From Desulfobacterales bacterium (GTDB lineage Bacteria; Desulfobacterota; Desulfobacteria; Desulfobacterales; C00003106): 5,687 nt of DNA. The notes beneath the pieces are model-generated. The model ran no database searches. It saw nothing but the letters and a program-made list of their open reading frames with translations, and was not told the origin of the DNA. Each line of letters begins with the position of its first letter. The first letter of the stretch is position 1. This document shows, in pieces, positions 1 to 5,687 of the stretch. The DNA lies in assembly GCA_030672555.1 (NCBI GenBank), contig DAOVGD010000001.1, positions 1 to 5,687 on the forward strand, in the 5' to 3' direction. A program made the translations under genes and the position numbers.

Positions 1-5
1 TAACT

Positions 6-12
6 AAGGTGG
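6..12 (+). promoter_or_regulatory. Ribosome binding site of purM
   Basis: The stretch AAGGTGG, followed by T, matches the ideal AAGGAGGT at seven of eight positions. Its AAGG core lies seven bases, and its last G four bases, before the ATG at 17. This supports the chosen purM start. The window begins too close to this point to show a promoter or the upstream gene. Confidence 0.7.
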
Positions 13-16
13 TATT

Positions 17-1069
17 ATGAAGAAATCGCTTACATATGCTGATGCCGGCGTGGATCTGGATGCGGCAAATAGTTTTATTAACGCTATTAAACCACTGGTC
101 AAAAAGACGCATCGCCCTGGTGTAATCTCGGATATAGGCGGTTTTGGGGGGTTTTTCTCTCTGAATTCGTCAGGATATGAAAGACCTGTTTTGGTTGCTT
201 CTACCGATGGAGTGGGCACCAAGCTGAAGATTGCTTTCATGATGGATAGACACGATACCATTGGAATTGATCTGGTGGCCATGTCAGTAAACGATATCGC
301 GGTCCAGGGCGCTGAGCCCCTCTTTTTTCTGGATTATATTTCAATGGGAAAGCTGGTCCCCAAAAAGGCGGAGGCGATTGTCACGGGAATTGTGGAAGGA
401 TGTAAACAGTCCGAATGCGCCCTTATAGGAGGAGAAACCGCTGAGATGCCTGACATATATCATGAGGACGAGTATGATCTTGCCGGGTTTGTTGTAGGGA
501 TTGCCGATAATAATAAGATAGTGGACGGGGCGGAAATCGGTGTAGGGCATAAACTGATCGGAATCGCCTCGAGCGGCCTTCACAGCAATGGCTATTCGTT
601 GGTAAGAAAGATCTGTTTCGATAAGCTCAAGTTAAAGATAGAGCAGAATATAGATATATTGGGCACAACGCTCGGCGAAGAGCTATTGCGACCGACAAAG
701 ATCTACTCGGTAATAATCAAGAATCTCCTCCGTGGTTTTCCAGTCCATGGATTTGCTCACATTACAGGCGGGGGCATTGTGGAAAATCTCCCGCGTATTC
801 TTCCCAAGTCGTGTGCGGCAAGGATTATCAAAGGGAGTTGGGAGATCCCTCCTATTTTTACCTTTTTAGAGGAGGGTGGGAACGTGTCTCAAGAAGAGAT
901 GTTGCGAACCTTTAATTGCGGTGTCGGACTCATTGCAATCGTGCCTGAATCCGATGCCCAAGATATTGTGTTACGCCTCGAAGGTATGCAGGAAAAGGCG
1001 TATATTATAGGGGATGTTATAAAGAGAAAAAAAGGGGAAGATCAGGTTGTTTGGGCAACCACCTCATAG
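17..1069 (+). CDS. purM: Phosphoribosylformylglycinamidine cyclo-ligase (AIR synthetase)
   Basis: PurM is the cytosolic enzyme that closes the imidazole ring in de novo purine synthesis, converting FGAM and ATP to AIR, ADP and phosphate. The protein has 350 residues, close to the roughly 345 of E. coli PurM, and is complete. Family landmarks in order are LTYADAGVD (5-13), the nucleotide-binding STDGVGTKL segment (62-70), VNDIAVQGAEPLFFLDY (91-107), IGGETAEMPDIY (137-148), DLAGFVVG (154-161), SSGLHSNGYSLVR (185-197), HITGGGIVENLPR (248-260), and NCGVGL (300-305) near the C-terminal domain. The start is backed by a good ribosome binding site and by the usual N-terminal sequence. The last residues, ATTS, seem to be an extension past the normal family end. 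They arise because the frame runs into the 3' end of the convergent alaS gene before it meets TAG. No other purine gene is visible here. Confidence 0.98.
   Translation: MKKSLTYADAGVDLDAANSFINAIKPLVKKTHRPGVISDIGGFGGFFSLNSSGYERPVLVASTDGVGTKLKIAFMMDRHDTIGIDLVAMSVNDIAVQGAEPLFFLDYISMGKLVPKKAEAIVTGIVEGCKQSECALIGGETAEMPDIYHEDEYDLAGFVVGIADNNKIVDGAEIGVGHKLIGIASSGLHSNGYSLVRKICFDKLKLKIEQNIDILGTTLGEELLRPTKIYSVIIKNLLRGFPVHGFAHITGGGIVENLPRILPKSCAARIIKGSWEIPPIFTFLEEGGNVSQEEMLRTFNCGVGLIAIVPESDAQDIVLRLEGMQEKAYIIGDVIKRKKGEDQVVWATTS
1042..1069. other. Antisense overlap of the purM and alaS 3' ends, with a palindrome
   Basis: The purM stop TAG (1067-1069, +) lies inside alaS, and the alaS stop TGA (1042-1044, -) lies inside purM, so 28 bp are coding on both strands. 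Within them GGTTG (1045-1049) and CAACC (1056-1060) form a 5-bp inverted repeat around a 6-nt loop. Neither gene has room for a separate terminator, so the two transcripts must overlap or end within each other's coding sequence. The overlap is read directly from the two frames; any antisense interaction of the mRNAs is inference. Confidence 0.9.
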
Positions 1070-3678
1070 ACCTTATCCATGGCATCAGAAAGCTGTTCCG
1101 GCTTACTTCCTCCGGCCTGGGCCATATCAGGGCGTCCTCCGCCACCTCCCCCTATGATGGGTGCGATCTTTTTTATGATTTTGCCTGCGTGGTAGCGGTT
1201 TAAGTGGTCTTTCGTTACAACCGCAACCAGGAGCGCCTTGGAATCTACAGCGCTTCCCAGGACGATAATGCCCGATTTTATCCTGTCCTTTGCTCTGTCG
1301 GCTAAATCGCGAAGAGCTGACGGTGTTTCGGCTGCAACTACCTTGGCCAAGACCTGTATCCCGTTTACAGTTTTCAAAGCCTCGGCAAATCGGTCCGATT
1401 CTTGAGACAGTTCTCTTGCTTTTAGCGCTTCTATCTCCTTTTCAAGAGTCTTTTGTTGGGTAATCAACTTGTCGATTCTGTCTTTAAGATCTTCCGGTCG
1501 TGCCTTCAGCGTCCGTGCTAAATTGTTGAGCGTTGTGGTGGTCTCAAGCACATATCCTAAAGCAGCCTTGCCCGTTATTGCCTCAATCCTCCGTATCCCT
1601 GCTGCAACGCTTGCCTCAGACAATATCTTGAAGATACCTATGTCGCCTGTGCGTTTCGTATGGGTTCCGCCGCATAGTTCTTTGCTGAAATCTCCAATAG
1701 AGACAACACGCACGCGATCGCCGTATTTTTCTTCAAACAGCGCGATAGCGCCTGTCTTTTGAGCAGCCTCGGCATCCATCTCATTTACAGTAATAGGAGT
1801 ATTTCTGCGGATCTCCCCATTGACCAGGGTTTCTATTTTTAGAATTGTCTCCTCATCCAGCGCCGAAAAATGTGTAAAGTCGAAACGGAACCGATCAGGC
1901 GCCACCAGAGAACCCGCCTGTTTTACATGGTCTCCGAGAACGCGTTTGAGAACAGTGTGGAGTATGTGCGTAGCCGTGTGATTCAATGCGGTGGCCGTGC
2001 GTTTTTCTTCATCCACAGAGAGCGTTACGGTCTCTCCTTTTTTGATGGAACCGGAAACTACCCTACCTTTATGAATAATAATTCCGGTTGGATCCTTCAG
2101 GGTTTCCAGTACCTCTATCTTACCGTTTTCACCTGTGATAATACCCTGGTCACCTGCCTGGCCTCCAGCCTCACCATAAAATGGTGTCGCGGCCGCCACA
2201 AGCTCAACAATGTCTCCTTCATCTACACCTGTTACTTCATTGCCATTCTTTAACAGAAGGAGCACCTCTGAATCAGATTGCAGGGCCTCGTATCCCTTAA
2301 AACCTATTTTAACCCCTTGACCGGAAAGCGTCTTATATGCTTCTGTGTCCCATTGCCCGGTACCTTTCCAAGATAGACGGGAACGGGCTCGCTGATGTTC
2401 CATTGCCGCCTGAAACCCTTCCGTGTCAAGGGTTATCCCGTCATCCCGGACTACGTCCTGAACAATGTCGGCCGGGAACCCATACGTGTCGTACAGCTTG
2501 AAAATAAGGTCTCCTGGGACCTGAGTTCCGCCCCTTGCCTTTAACTCCTGCAGCGCTTCATCCAGGACCTTTAGACCGTGGTCAAGGGTCCCGATAAAAC
2601 GTTCTTCTTCGTTTATGATTACCTTTTGTATATAGGTGCTTGCGTCCGGAAGCTCAGGATATGCGTCTGACATCACCTGCATGACTGCATGCGATGTTTT
2701 GTGGAGAAAGGGACGGGTCATACCAAGAGAACGGCCATGTCGTATGGCTCTTCGGAGTATGCGGCGCAGGACATAACCACGCCCTTCGTTTGAAGGCAAA
2801 ATTCCATCGCCGATCAAAAACGCGGCCGCACGGCTGTGATCCGCCACTACTTTGATGGAGATATCAGATGCTTTTGCGCTCCCATAAGCCTGGCCAGACA
2901 ACTCCTCCACAGCCCTTATAATCGGATGAAACAGGTCAGTATCATAATTGGTAGCCCCCCCCTGGGTCACTGCCGCTATCCGCTCCAGTCCCATCCCGGT
3001 GTCGATACTCGGTCTGGGAAGCGGTTTCATTTCACCTGATTCATCCCGGTTAAATTGCATAAAGACCAGATTCCAAAGCTCCAGGTAGCGATCGCAATCG
3101 CATCCCACCTTGCAGTCGGGCTTTCCGCAGCTAAACGATTCCCCCTGGTCGATCAGGATTTCCGAACAGGGACCGCATGGGCCTGTATCTCCCATGGACC
3201 AGAAGTTGTCCTTTTCACCGAGGCGAACGATTCGATCTTCTGAGACACCTATGTCTTTATGCCATATCTGATATGCTTCATCGTCTTCTTTAAAGACAGA
3301 TATCCAGAGCTTTTCCGCCGGAAGGCCGTAGCCGTTGATCAGGAGATCCCAGGCAAATTCTATGGCCTTTTCTTTAAAATAGTCCCCAAAGGAGAAATTC
3401 CCCAACATCTCAAAAAAGGTGTGGTGTCTCCCCGTGCGCCCCACGTTTTCCAGATCATTATGCTTTCCCCCGGCCCGGACGCATTTCTGGGAAGTGGTAG
3501 CGCGCACGTAGTCGCGTTTTTCTTCCCCTAAAAAGGTCCTCTTAAATTGCACCATCCCTGCGTTAGTAAAGAGGAGTGTTGGATCATCGTGAGGGAGCAG
3601 GGATGAGCTTTTTACGATCCGATGATCTTTTTCTTTGAAGAAGGTTAAAAATTTTTCTCTCAGTTCGCTTGATGTCAT
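1042..3678 (-). CDS. alaS: Alanyl-tRNA synthetase
   Basis: This cytosolic class II synthetase charges tRNA-Ala with alanine and clears mischarged Ser- and Gly-tRNA-Ala. The 878 residues match the usual full length (876 in E. coli). The aminoacylation core shows motif 2 (FFEMLGNFSFGDYFK, 88-102) and motif 3 (GMGLER, 228-233). It is followed by the tRNA-recognition region (about 250-460). The editing domain carries the zinc-binding pair HTATH (H567, H571) and CGGTH (C669, H673), so proofreading should be intact. A helical, probably coiled-coil stretch (about 715-760) leads to the C-terminal DHHA1-type domain with the glycine-rich segment at 843-857 (GGGGGGRPDMAQAGG). A Cys cluster (C184, C189, C193, C195) sits in an insert of the catalytic domain; I recall similar inserts in AlaRS of many anaerobes. 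The start overlaps the recA stop by four bases, so expression is probably coupled to recA. No frameshift or missing key residue is seen. Confidence 0.98.
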   Translation of the reverse strand: MTSSELREKFLTFFKEKDHRIVKSSSLLPHDDPTLLFTNAGMVQFKRTFLGEEKRDYVRATTSQKCVRAGGKHNDLENVGRTGRHHTFFEMLGNFSFGDYFKEKAIEFAWDLLINGYGLPAEKLWISVFKEDDEAYQIWHKDIGVSEDRIVRLGEKDNFWSMGDTGPCGPCSEILIDQGESFSCGKPDCKVGCDCDRYLELWNLVFMQFNRDESGEMKPLPRPSIDTGMGLERIAAVTQGGATNYDTDLFHPIIRAVEELSGQAYGSAKASDISIKVVADHSRAAAFLIGDGILPSNEGRGYVLRRILRRAIRHGRSLGMTRPFLHKTSHAVMQVMSDAYPELPDASTYIQKVIINEEERFIGTLDHGLKVLDEALQELKARGGTQVPGDLIFKLYDTYGFPADIVQDVVRDDGITLDTEGFQAAMEHQRARSRLSWKGTGQWDTEAYKTLSGQGVKIGFKGYEALQSDSEVLLLLKNGNEVTGVDEGDIVELVAAATPFYGEAGGQAGDQGIITGENGKIEVLETLKDPTGIIIHKGRVVSGSIKKGETVTLSVDEEKRTATALNHTATHILHTVLKRVLGDHVKQAGSLVAPDRFRFDFTHFSALDEETILKIETLVNGEIRRNTPITVNEMDAEAAQKTGAIALFEEKYGDRVRVVSIGDFSKELCGGTHTKRTGDIGIFKILSEASVAAGIRRIEAITGKAALGYVLETTTTLNNLARTLKARPEDLKDRIDKLITQQKTLEKEIEALKARELSQESDRFAEALKTVNGIQVLAKVVAAETPSALRDLADRAKDRIKSGIIVLGSAVDSKALLVAVVTKDHLNRYHAGKIIKKIAPIIGGGGGGRPDMAQAGGSKPEQLSDAMDKVYEVVAQTT
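3675..3678 (-). promoter_or_regulatory. ATGA stop-start overlap coupling recA to alaS
   Basis: On the minus strand the alaS ATG (3676-3678) and the recA TGA (3675-3677) share the four bases ATGA. Only a short GAG (five bases before the ATG) inside an A-rich, purine-rich stretch could serve as a Shine-Dalgarno sequence. A weak site plus ATGA is the usual arrangement for termination-reinitiation, so alaS translation probably depends on ribosomes finishing recA. The overlap is seen directly; the coupling is inferred. Confidence 0.8.
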
Positions 3679-4715
3679 GCTGTCTCTTTTTTCTTCTTTT
3701 CTTTTTGATTATCCTGTTTTGGAGCAAGCCCTATGGCGTGCTTTACCGCTGTTGATATCTTGTCGAAAGTCTCCGGATTTTCCGCCAAAAATCGTTTTAC
3801 GTTTTCTCTTCCCTGGCCCATCCGCTCTTTTTCAAATGAATACCACGCCCCGCTTTTATCAACAATACCGTTTGCGACTCCCATGTCAAGGAGGTCCCCT
3901 GTTTTTGATATCCCCTCGCCGTACATGATATCGAATTCTGCTTCCTTGAACGGAGGGGCTATCTTGTTTTTGACCACACGGGCGCGGGTTCGGCTTCCGA
4001 TGACCTGGTCTCCATCTTTGATATTCCCTATCCTCCGGATATCGATCCGCACAGAAGAATAGAATTTAAGGGCATTTCCGCCGGTAGTGGTTTCCGGGTT
4101 CCCGAACATCACCCCTATCTTCATCCTGATCTGGTTGATAAATATCAGCGATGTCAAGGACTTACTGACCGTGGATGTTAGCTTGCGGAGCGCCTTGGAC
4201 ATTAGGCGGGCCTGAAGGCCGACCTGGATGTCTCCCATCTCTCCTTCGATTTCCGCCCTTGGGACCAGGGCGGCCACAGAATCTATGACCAATACGTCCA
4301 AGGCCCCGCTCCGAACCAGGAGTTCGGCGATGTCGAGCGCCTGTTCTCCTGAATCCGGCTGAGAGACCAAAAGATCGTCGGCATGGACCCCCAATCTTTT
4401 GGCATACATAATATCAAGGGCGTGTTCCGCGTCGATAAAGGCTGCGATACCCCCCTTTTTTTGGGCCTCTGCCACAATATGAAGAGCCAGGGTGGTCTTG
4501 CCGGAAGATTCCGGCCCGAATATCTCTATGACCCGTCCCCGCGGTATGCCCCCTACCCCGAGGGCTCTGTCCAAGGCGATCGAACCTGTAGGAATGATAG
4601 GGATCTCCGGGATATCAGCGCTGCCCAGTCTCATGATAGAACCCTTGCCAAATTGGCGTTCGATCTGCCCCATTGCCACCTCTACAGCCTTTGCCTTATC
4701 TGCGGAAATACTCAT
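3675..4715 (-). CDS. recA: Recombinase A
   Basis: RecA forms ATP-dependent filaments on single-stranded DNA, drives homologous strand exchange, and promotes LexA self-cleavage in species with an SOS system. The 346 residues show the N-terminal polymerisation helix (about 1-33, with the family signature QFGKGSIMRLG at 21-31), Walker A GPESSGKTT (67-75), the catalytic glutamate E97 in FIDAEHALD, Walker B VLVIDSV (141-147, D145), loop L1 near EGEMGD (157-162), the switch residue Q195 in NQIR, and the L2 DNA-binding segment NPETTTGGNALKFYSSVR (206-223). The start fits the family N-terminus and has a strong GAGGAG eight bases upstream. The tail is odd: residues 333-346 (KQDNQKEKKKKETA) are mostly basic, unlike the acidic tail of E. 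coli RecA. recX, often found between recA and alaS in related bacteria, is absent. I see no convincing LexA operator upstream. Confidence 0.99.
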   Translation of the reverse strand: MSISADKAKAVEVAMGQIERQFGKGSIMRLGSADIPEIPIIPTGSIALDRALGVGGIPRGRVIEIFGPESSGKTTLALHIVAEAQKKGGIAAFIDAEHALDIMYAKRLGVHADDLLVSQPDSGEQALDIAELLVRSGALDVLVIDSVAALVPRAEIEGEMGDIQVGLQARLMSKALRKLTSTVSKSLTSLIFINQIRMKIGVMFGNPETTTGGNALKFYSSVRIDIRRIGNIKDGDQVIGSRTRARVVKNKIAPPFKEAEFDIMYGEGISKTGDLLDMGVANGIVDKSGAWYSFEKERMGQGRENVKRFLAENPETFDKISTAVKHAIGLAPKQDNQKEKKKKETA

Positions 4716-4723
4716 TGTTGTTT

Positions 4724-4729
4724 CTCCTC
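4724..4729 (-). promoter_or_regulatory. Ribosome binding site of recA
   Basis: GAGGAG on the minus strand ends eight bases before the recA ATG (4713-4715). It is the strongest Shine-Dalgarno sequence among the three minus-strand genes and fixes the recA start. High translation of recA compared with its weakly initiated neighbours thpR and alaS would fit the large amounts of RecA that cells need. Confidence 0.8.
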
Positions 4730-4748
4730 ATACTTTATTCGGGATAAT

Positions 4749-4777
4749 AGTTTACCGCAAAGACGCAAAGGACGCAA
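4749..4777 (-). promoter_or_regulatory. Weak candidate promoter for recA
   Basis: On the minus strand TTGCGT (4772-4777) and TAAACT (4749-4754) are 17 bases apart. They match the sigma70 consensus at only three and four of six positions. An alternative -10, TATTAT (4744-4749), has no matching -35. The -35-like element falls within a CGCAAAG heptad of the adjacent repeat. It is a possible second start for recA-alaS inside the gap, but the match is poor and it may be fortuitous. Confidence 0.2.
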
Positions 4778-4846
4778 AGGAGAACCTGAAAAAAATAAAA
4801 TAAAAAGAATTCTCACTGGTTTTTGAAACTTTGCGCTCTTTGCGGT
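4754..4846. repeat. CGCAAAG-heptad inverted repeat (dispersed-repeat-like)
   Basis: The left arm ACCGCAAAGACGCAAAG (4754-4770) is mirrored by a right arm (4829-4846). On the minus strand the right arm reads ACCGCAAAG, then AG, then CGCAAAG. The arms differ only by one inserted base in the spacer between heptads. The left side has a third CGCAAAG copy (4773-4779). Between the arms lies an AT-rich core of about 50 bases with no open frame of note. The element fills most of the 142-bp thpR-recA gap, starting 11 bases after the thpR stop. I recall similar ACCGCAAAG-type palindromes scattered between genes in many environmental bacteria, which makes a small non-autonomous, MITE-like or REP-like repeat likely. 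No transposase is encoded. In RNA the arms could pair into a stem of about 17 bp. Confidence 0.75.
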
Positions 4847-4857
4847 GAGATAAGCAG

Positions 4858-5427
4858 TTACAAAAAAGGTATCTCAGCCAGTTTCGTATAGACCGCCCCG
4901 TCTCGCCGCAACTCGCTGCGAAACAGTATTATTGAGTCCGCTGTAAACGAATCCGACTCAAAATTGCCGAGCTGTTCGATTGCTTCCAACAAAATTCGCT
5001 TCTCTACTTTTCCTTTTACACGTCCCAGTGTCAGATGAGTTCGAAACGGTCGTTTTTCTTTTGGGAATCCGAGTTGTTCCAAACCCTCTTCAACATTGAG
5101 CTGGAATTGCTCAAGTGGCTCCACATCACCCGACATCCCAACCCAGACAACCCGCGGACGGCTGATTCCGGGGAATATTCCGAGCCCTTGTCCCCTTAGA
5201 TGGAAAGGCGCCGTGGTATCGGCCGCGGTCTTTAACACACCTGCGATCGGTTCCACATCCTTTTCTGATATATTCCCCAGGAACTTGAGCGTCAAATGAA
5301 TATTTTCGGGCTTAACCCATCGTATGCCTAATCCATATTTACGAAGATCTTCCTGTAATTTTTTGATTGCCTCAATAATCTGACCCGGAAGTTCAATCGC
5401 TATAAAAGATCGTATGTTATTTGTCAT
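4858..5427 (-). CDS. thpR: RNA 2',3'-cyclic phosphodiesterase (2H family, formerly 2'-5' RNA ligase LigT)
   Basis: ThpR belongs to the 2H phosphoesterase superfamily. Characterised members open 2',3'-cyclic phosphate RNA ends to 2'-phosphomonoesters, and the E. coli protein can also join tRNA halves by a 2'-5' bond in vitro. The 189 residues (E. coli about 176) contain both catalytic HxTx motifs, HLTL at 44-47 and HLTL at 131-134, evenly placed in the two lobes. The family start RSFIAIELP (6-14), the WVKPENIHLTLKFLG segment (37-51) and the end SELRRDGAVYTKLAEIPF (171-188) are also clear. The start fits the family, though upstream only a poorly placed GAG resembles a ribosome binding site, which suggests modest expression. 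The gene stands just upstream of recA, an arrangement I know from other Deltaproteobacteria. Its physiological substrate remains unclear in most bacteria. Confidence 0.95.
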   Translation of the reverse strand: MTNNIRSFIAIELPGQIIEAIKKLQEDLRKYGLGIRWVKPENIHLTLKFLGNISEKDVEPIAGVLKTAADTTAPFHLRGQGLGIFPGISRPRVVWVGMSGDVEPLEQFQLNVEEGLEQLGFPKEKRPFRTHLTLGRVKGKVEKRILLEAIEQLGNFESDSFTADSIILFRSELRRDGAVYTKLAEIPFL

Positions 5428-5456
5428 AACAAGTTAGCTCGTGTCCAGCCACAAAC

Positions 5457-5518
5457 TTCCCCCTCCCCTGTCGTAGATCCCGCGTGCGGGGGTGGGAGGG
5501 GGTTAGGGGAAGGGGGAA
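5457..5518. repeat. C-rich/G-rich inverted repeat with G-quadruplex motif
   Basis: The left arm TTCCCCCTCCCCT (5457-5469) pairs with the right arm AGGGGAAGGGGGAA (5505-5518) with only one bulged base. A smaller CCCG/CGGG hairpin lies inside (5479-5490). On the plus strand five G-runs (5488-5492, 5494-5496, 5498-5502, 5506-5509, 5512-5516) are separated by one to three bases, a strong G-quadruplex pattern. C-rich palindromes of this look are familiar as dispersed intergenic repeats in many environmental bacterial genomes. It sits about 30 bases before the thpR start, so it would form a very stable hairpin in the thpR leader. No U-tract follows the stem in the thpR direction, so it does not look like a terminator for upstream transcription. 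Confidence 0.75.
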
Positions 5519-5551
5519 TTATACTTACAACTCAACTTTCCCAAAAAAATT

Positions 5552-5580
5552 AATATAGAATTATTACGGCTTGTTTGCAA
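5552..5580 (-). promoter_or_regulatory. Candidate sigma70 promoter for thpR (and possibly recA-alaS)
   Basis: On the minus strand TTGCAA (5575-5580) and TATATT (5552-5557) are separated by exactly 17 bases, matching the -35 and -10 consensus at four and five of six positions respectively. Transcription would begin near 5543-5546 and pass through the G/C-rich palindrome before the thpR start at 5427. It lies between the end of the right-edge gene fragment and thpR, where a promoter for the cluster would be expected. This is sequence match only. Confidence 0.5.
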
Positions 5581-5630
5581 GAGGGAAATCGCGTTAGCTC
5601 ATAGCAAAGGAAGAAAGCTTTTTTACTAAA

Positions 5631-5687
5631 TCAAGGCGTTATTTTTTCACAATAGTCTTGTATCCATGCAAGGGCTGTTTCTGATAC
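5631..5687 (-). CDS. C-terminal fragment of an unknown gene, perhaps pncC/cinA
   Basis: A minus-strand frame enters from the right edge and runs 18 codons to TGA (5631-5633), reading VSETALAWIQDYCEKITP. The other two minus-strand frames also stay open for 12 to 15 codons, so openness alone proves nothing. The pattern SETALAWI followed by a charged end resembles the final helix of the CinA/PncC family (nicotinamide-nucleotide amidase), where a TALxxL stretch is common. cinA is often found upstream of thpR-recA in Deltaproteobacteria. Both points are recalled and weak for so short a piece; it may be another gene's end or not coding. Confidence 0.35.
   Translation of the reverse strand, partial: VSETALAWIQDYCEKITP

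Noticed and set aside
4..583. Minus-strand open frames (4-282 and 341-583) opposite purM
   Set aside because: Both are shadows of the conserved purM frame and have no upstream ribosome binding site or recognisable motif.
1027..1060. Intrinsic terminator for alaS formed by GGTTG/CAACC and the following T-run
   Set aside because: In the alaS direction the stem is only 5 bp and the seven-T run begins 11 bases after it, too far for a standard terminator.
1870..2253. Plus-strand open frame of 127 codons opposite alaS
   Set aside because: It is antisense to the editing and linker regions of an intact alaS and looks like low-complexity shadow translation. The other plus-strand frames across 1469-4062 were rejected on the same grounds.
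4769..4786. Partial match on the minus strand to a GGTTN2CN4GN3ACC LexA box
   Set aside because: Seven of nine fixed positions agree, but by rough estimate a match this good has about a one-in-three chance of turning up somewhere in the gap, and the second half-site is broken (CCT instead of ACC).
4806..4813. Palindrome AGAATTCT followed on the minus strand by T-runs, as a thpR terminator
   Set aside because: The palindrome has no loop, so it cannot form a stable RNA hairpin, and the T-rich DNA alone does not make a terminator.
4383..4826. Plus-strand open frame of 147 codons opposite recA
   Set aside because: It lies almost wholly antisense to a fully conserved recA, runs into the repeat, and its translation shows no familiar motif or regular protein character.
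5433..5600. Direct repeat GTTAGCTC at 5433-5440 and 5593-5600 flanking the G/C-rich palindrome
   Set aside because: One shared 8-mer within about 260 bases is roughly expected by chance, and the copies do not abut the palindrome as a target duplication would.

Overview
This is an ordinary housekeeping stretch of a bacterial chromosome. It holds four complete genes and probably the tail of a fifth. Gene content and protein sequences suggest a Deltaproteobacteria/Desulfobacterota-type bacterium: a thpR-recA-alaS cluster is typical there, and AlaRS has the Cys-rich insert common in anaerobes of that sort. This placement is inference from memory of these families, not a search result.

Layout from left to right. 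purM (17-1069, +) encodes the AIR synthetase of purine biosynthesis. It meets alaS (1042-3678, -; alanyl-tRNA synthetase) tail to tail, and the two coding regions overlap by 28 bp. alaS is preceded on the same strand by recA (3675-4715, -), whose stop codon overlaps the alaS start in a 4-nt ATGA. Upstream of recA lies thpR (4858-5427, -), an RNA 2',3'-cyclic phosphodiesterase. At the right edge, 5631-5687 (-) looks like the last 18 codons of another gene, possibly pncC/cinA. The minus-strand genes therefore read (pncC?)-thpR-recA-alaS. They link RNA end processing, recombination and DNA repair, and charging of tRNA-Ala; the link is probably co-expression rather than a shared pathway.

The non-coding DNA holds two dispersed-repeat-like palindromes. 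The first fills most of the 142-bp thpR-recA gap (4754-4846) and is built from CGCAAAG heptads in inverted orientation. The second is a C-rich/G-rich inverted repeat (5457-5518) in the thpR leader and contains a strong G-quadruplex motif. A good sigma70-type promoter candidate (5552-5580, minus strand) sits upstream of it and probably starts transcription of thpR and perhaps of the downstream genes.

I see no evidence of a new defence, mobile or biosynthetic system. The points worth a second look are small: the direct recA-alaS fusion of reading without recX, the lysine-rich RecA tail, the palindrome that gives PurM and AlaS near-identical C-terminal peptides, and the two intergenic repeats.
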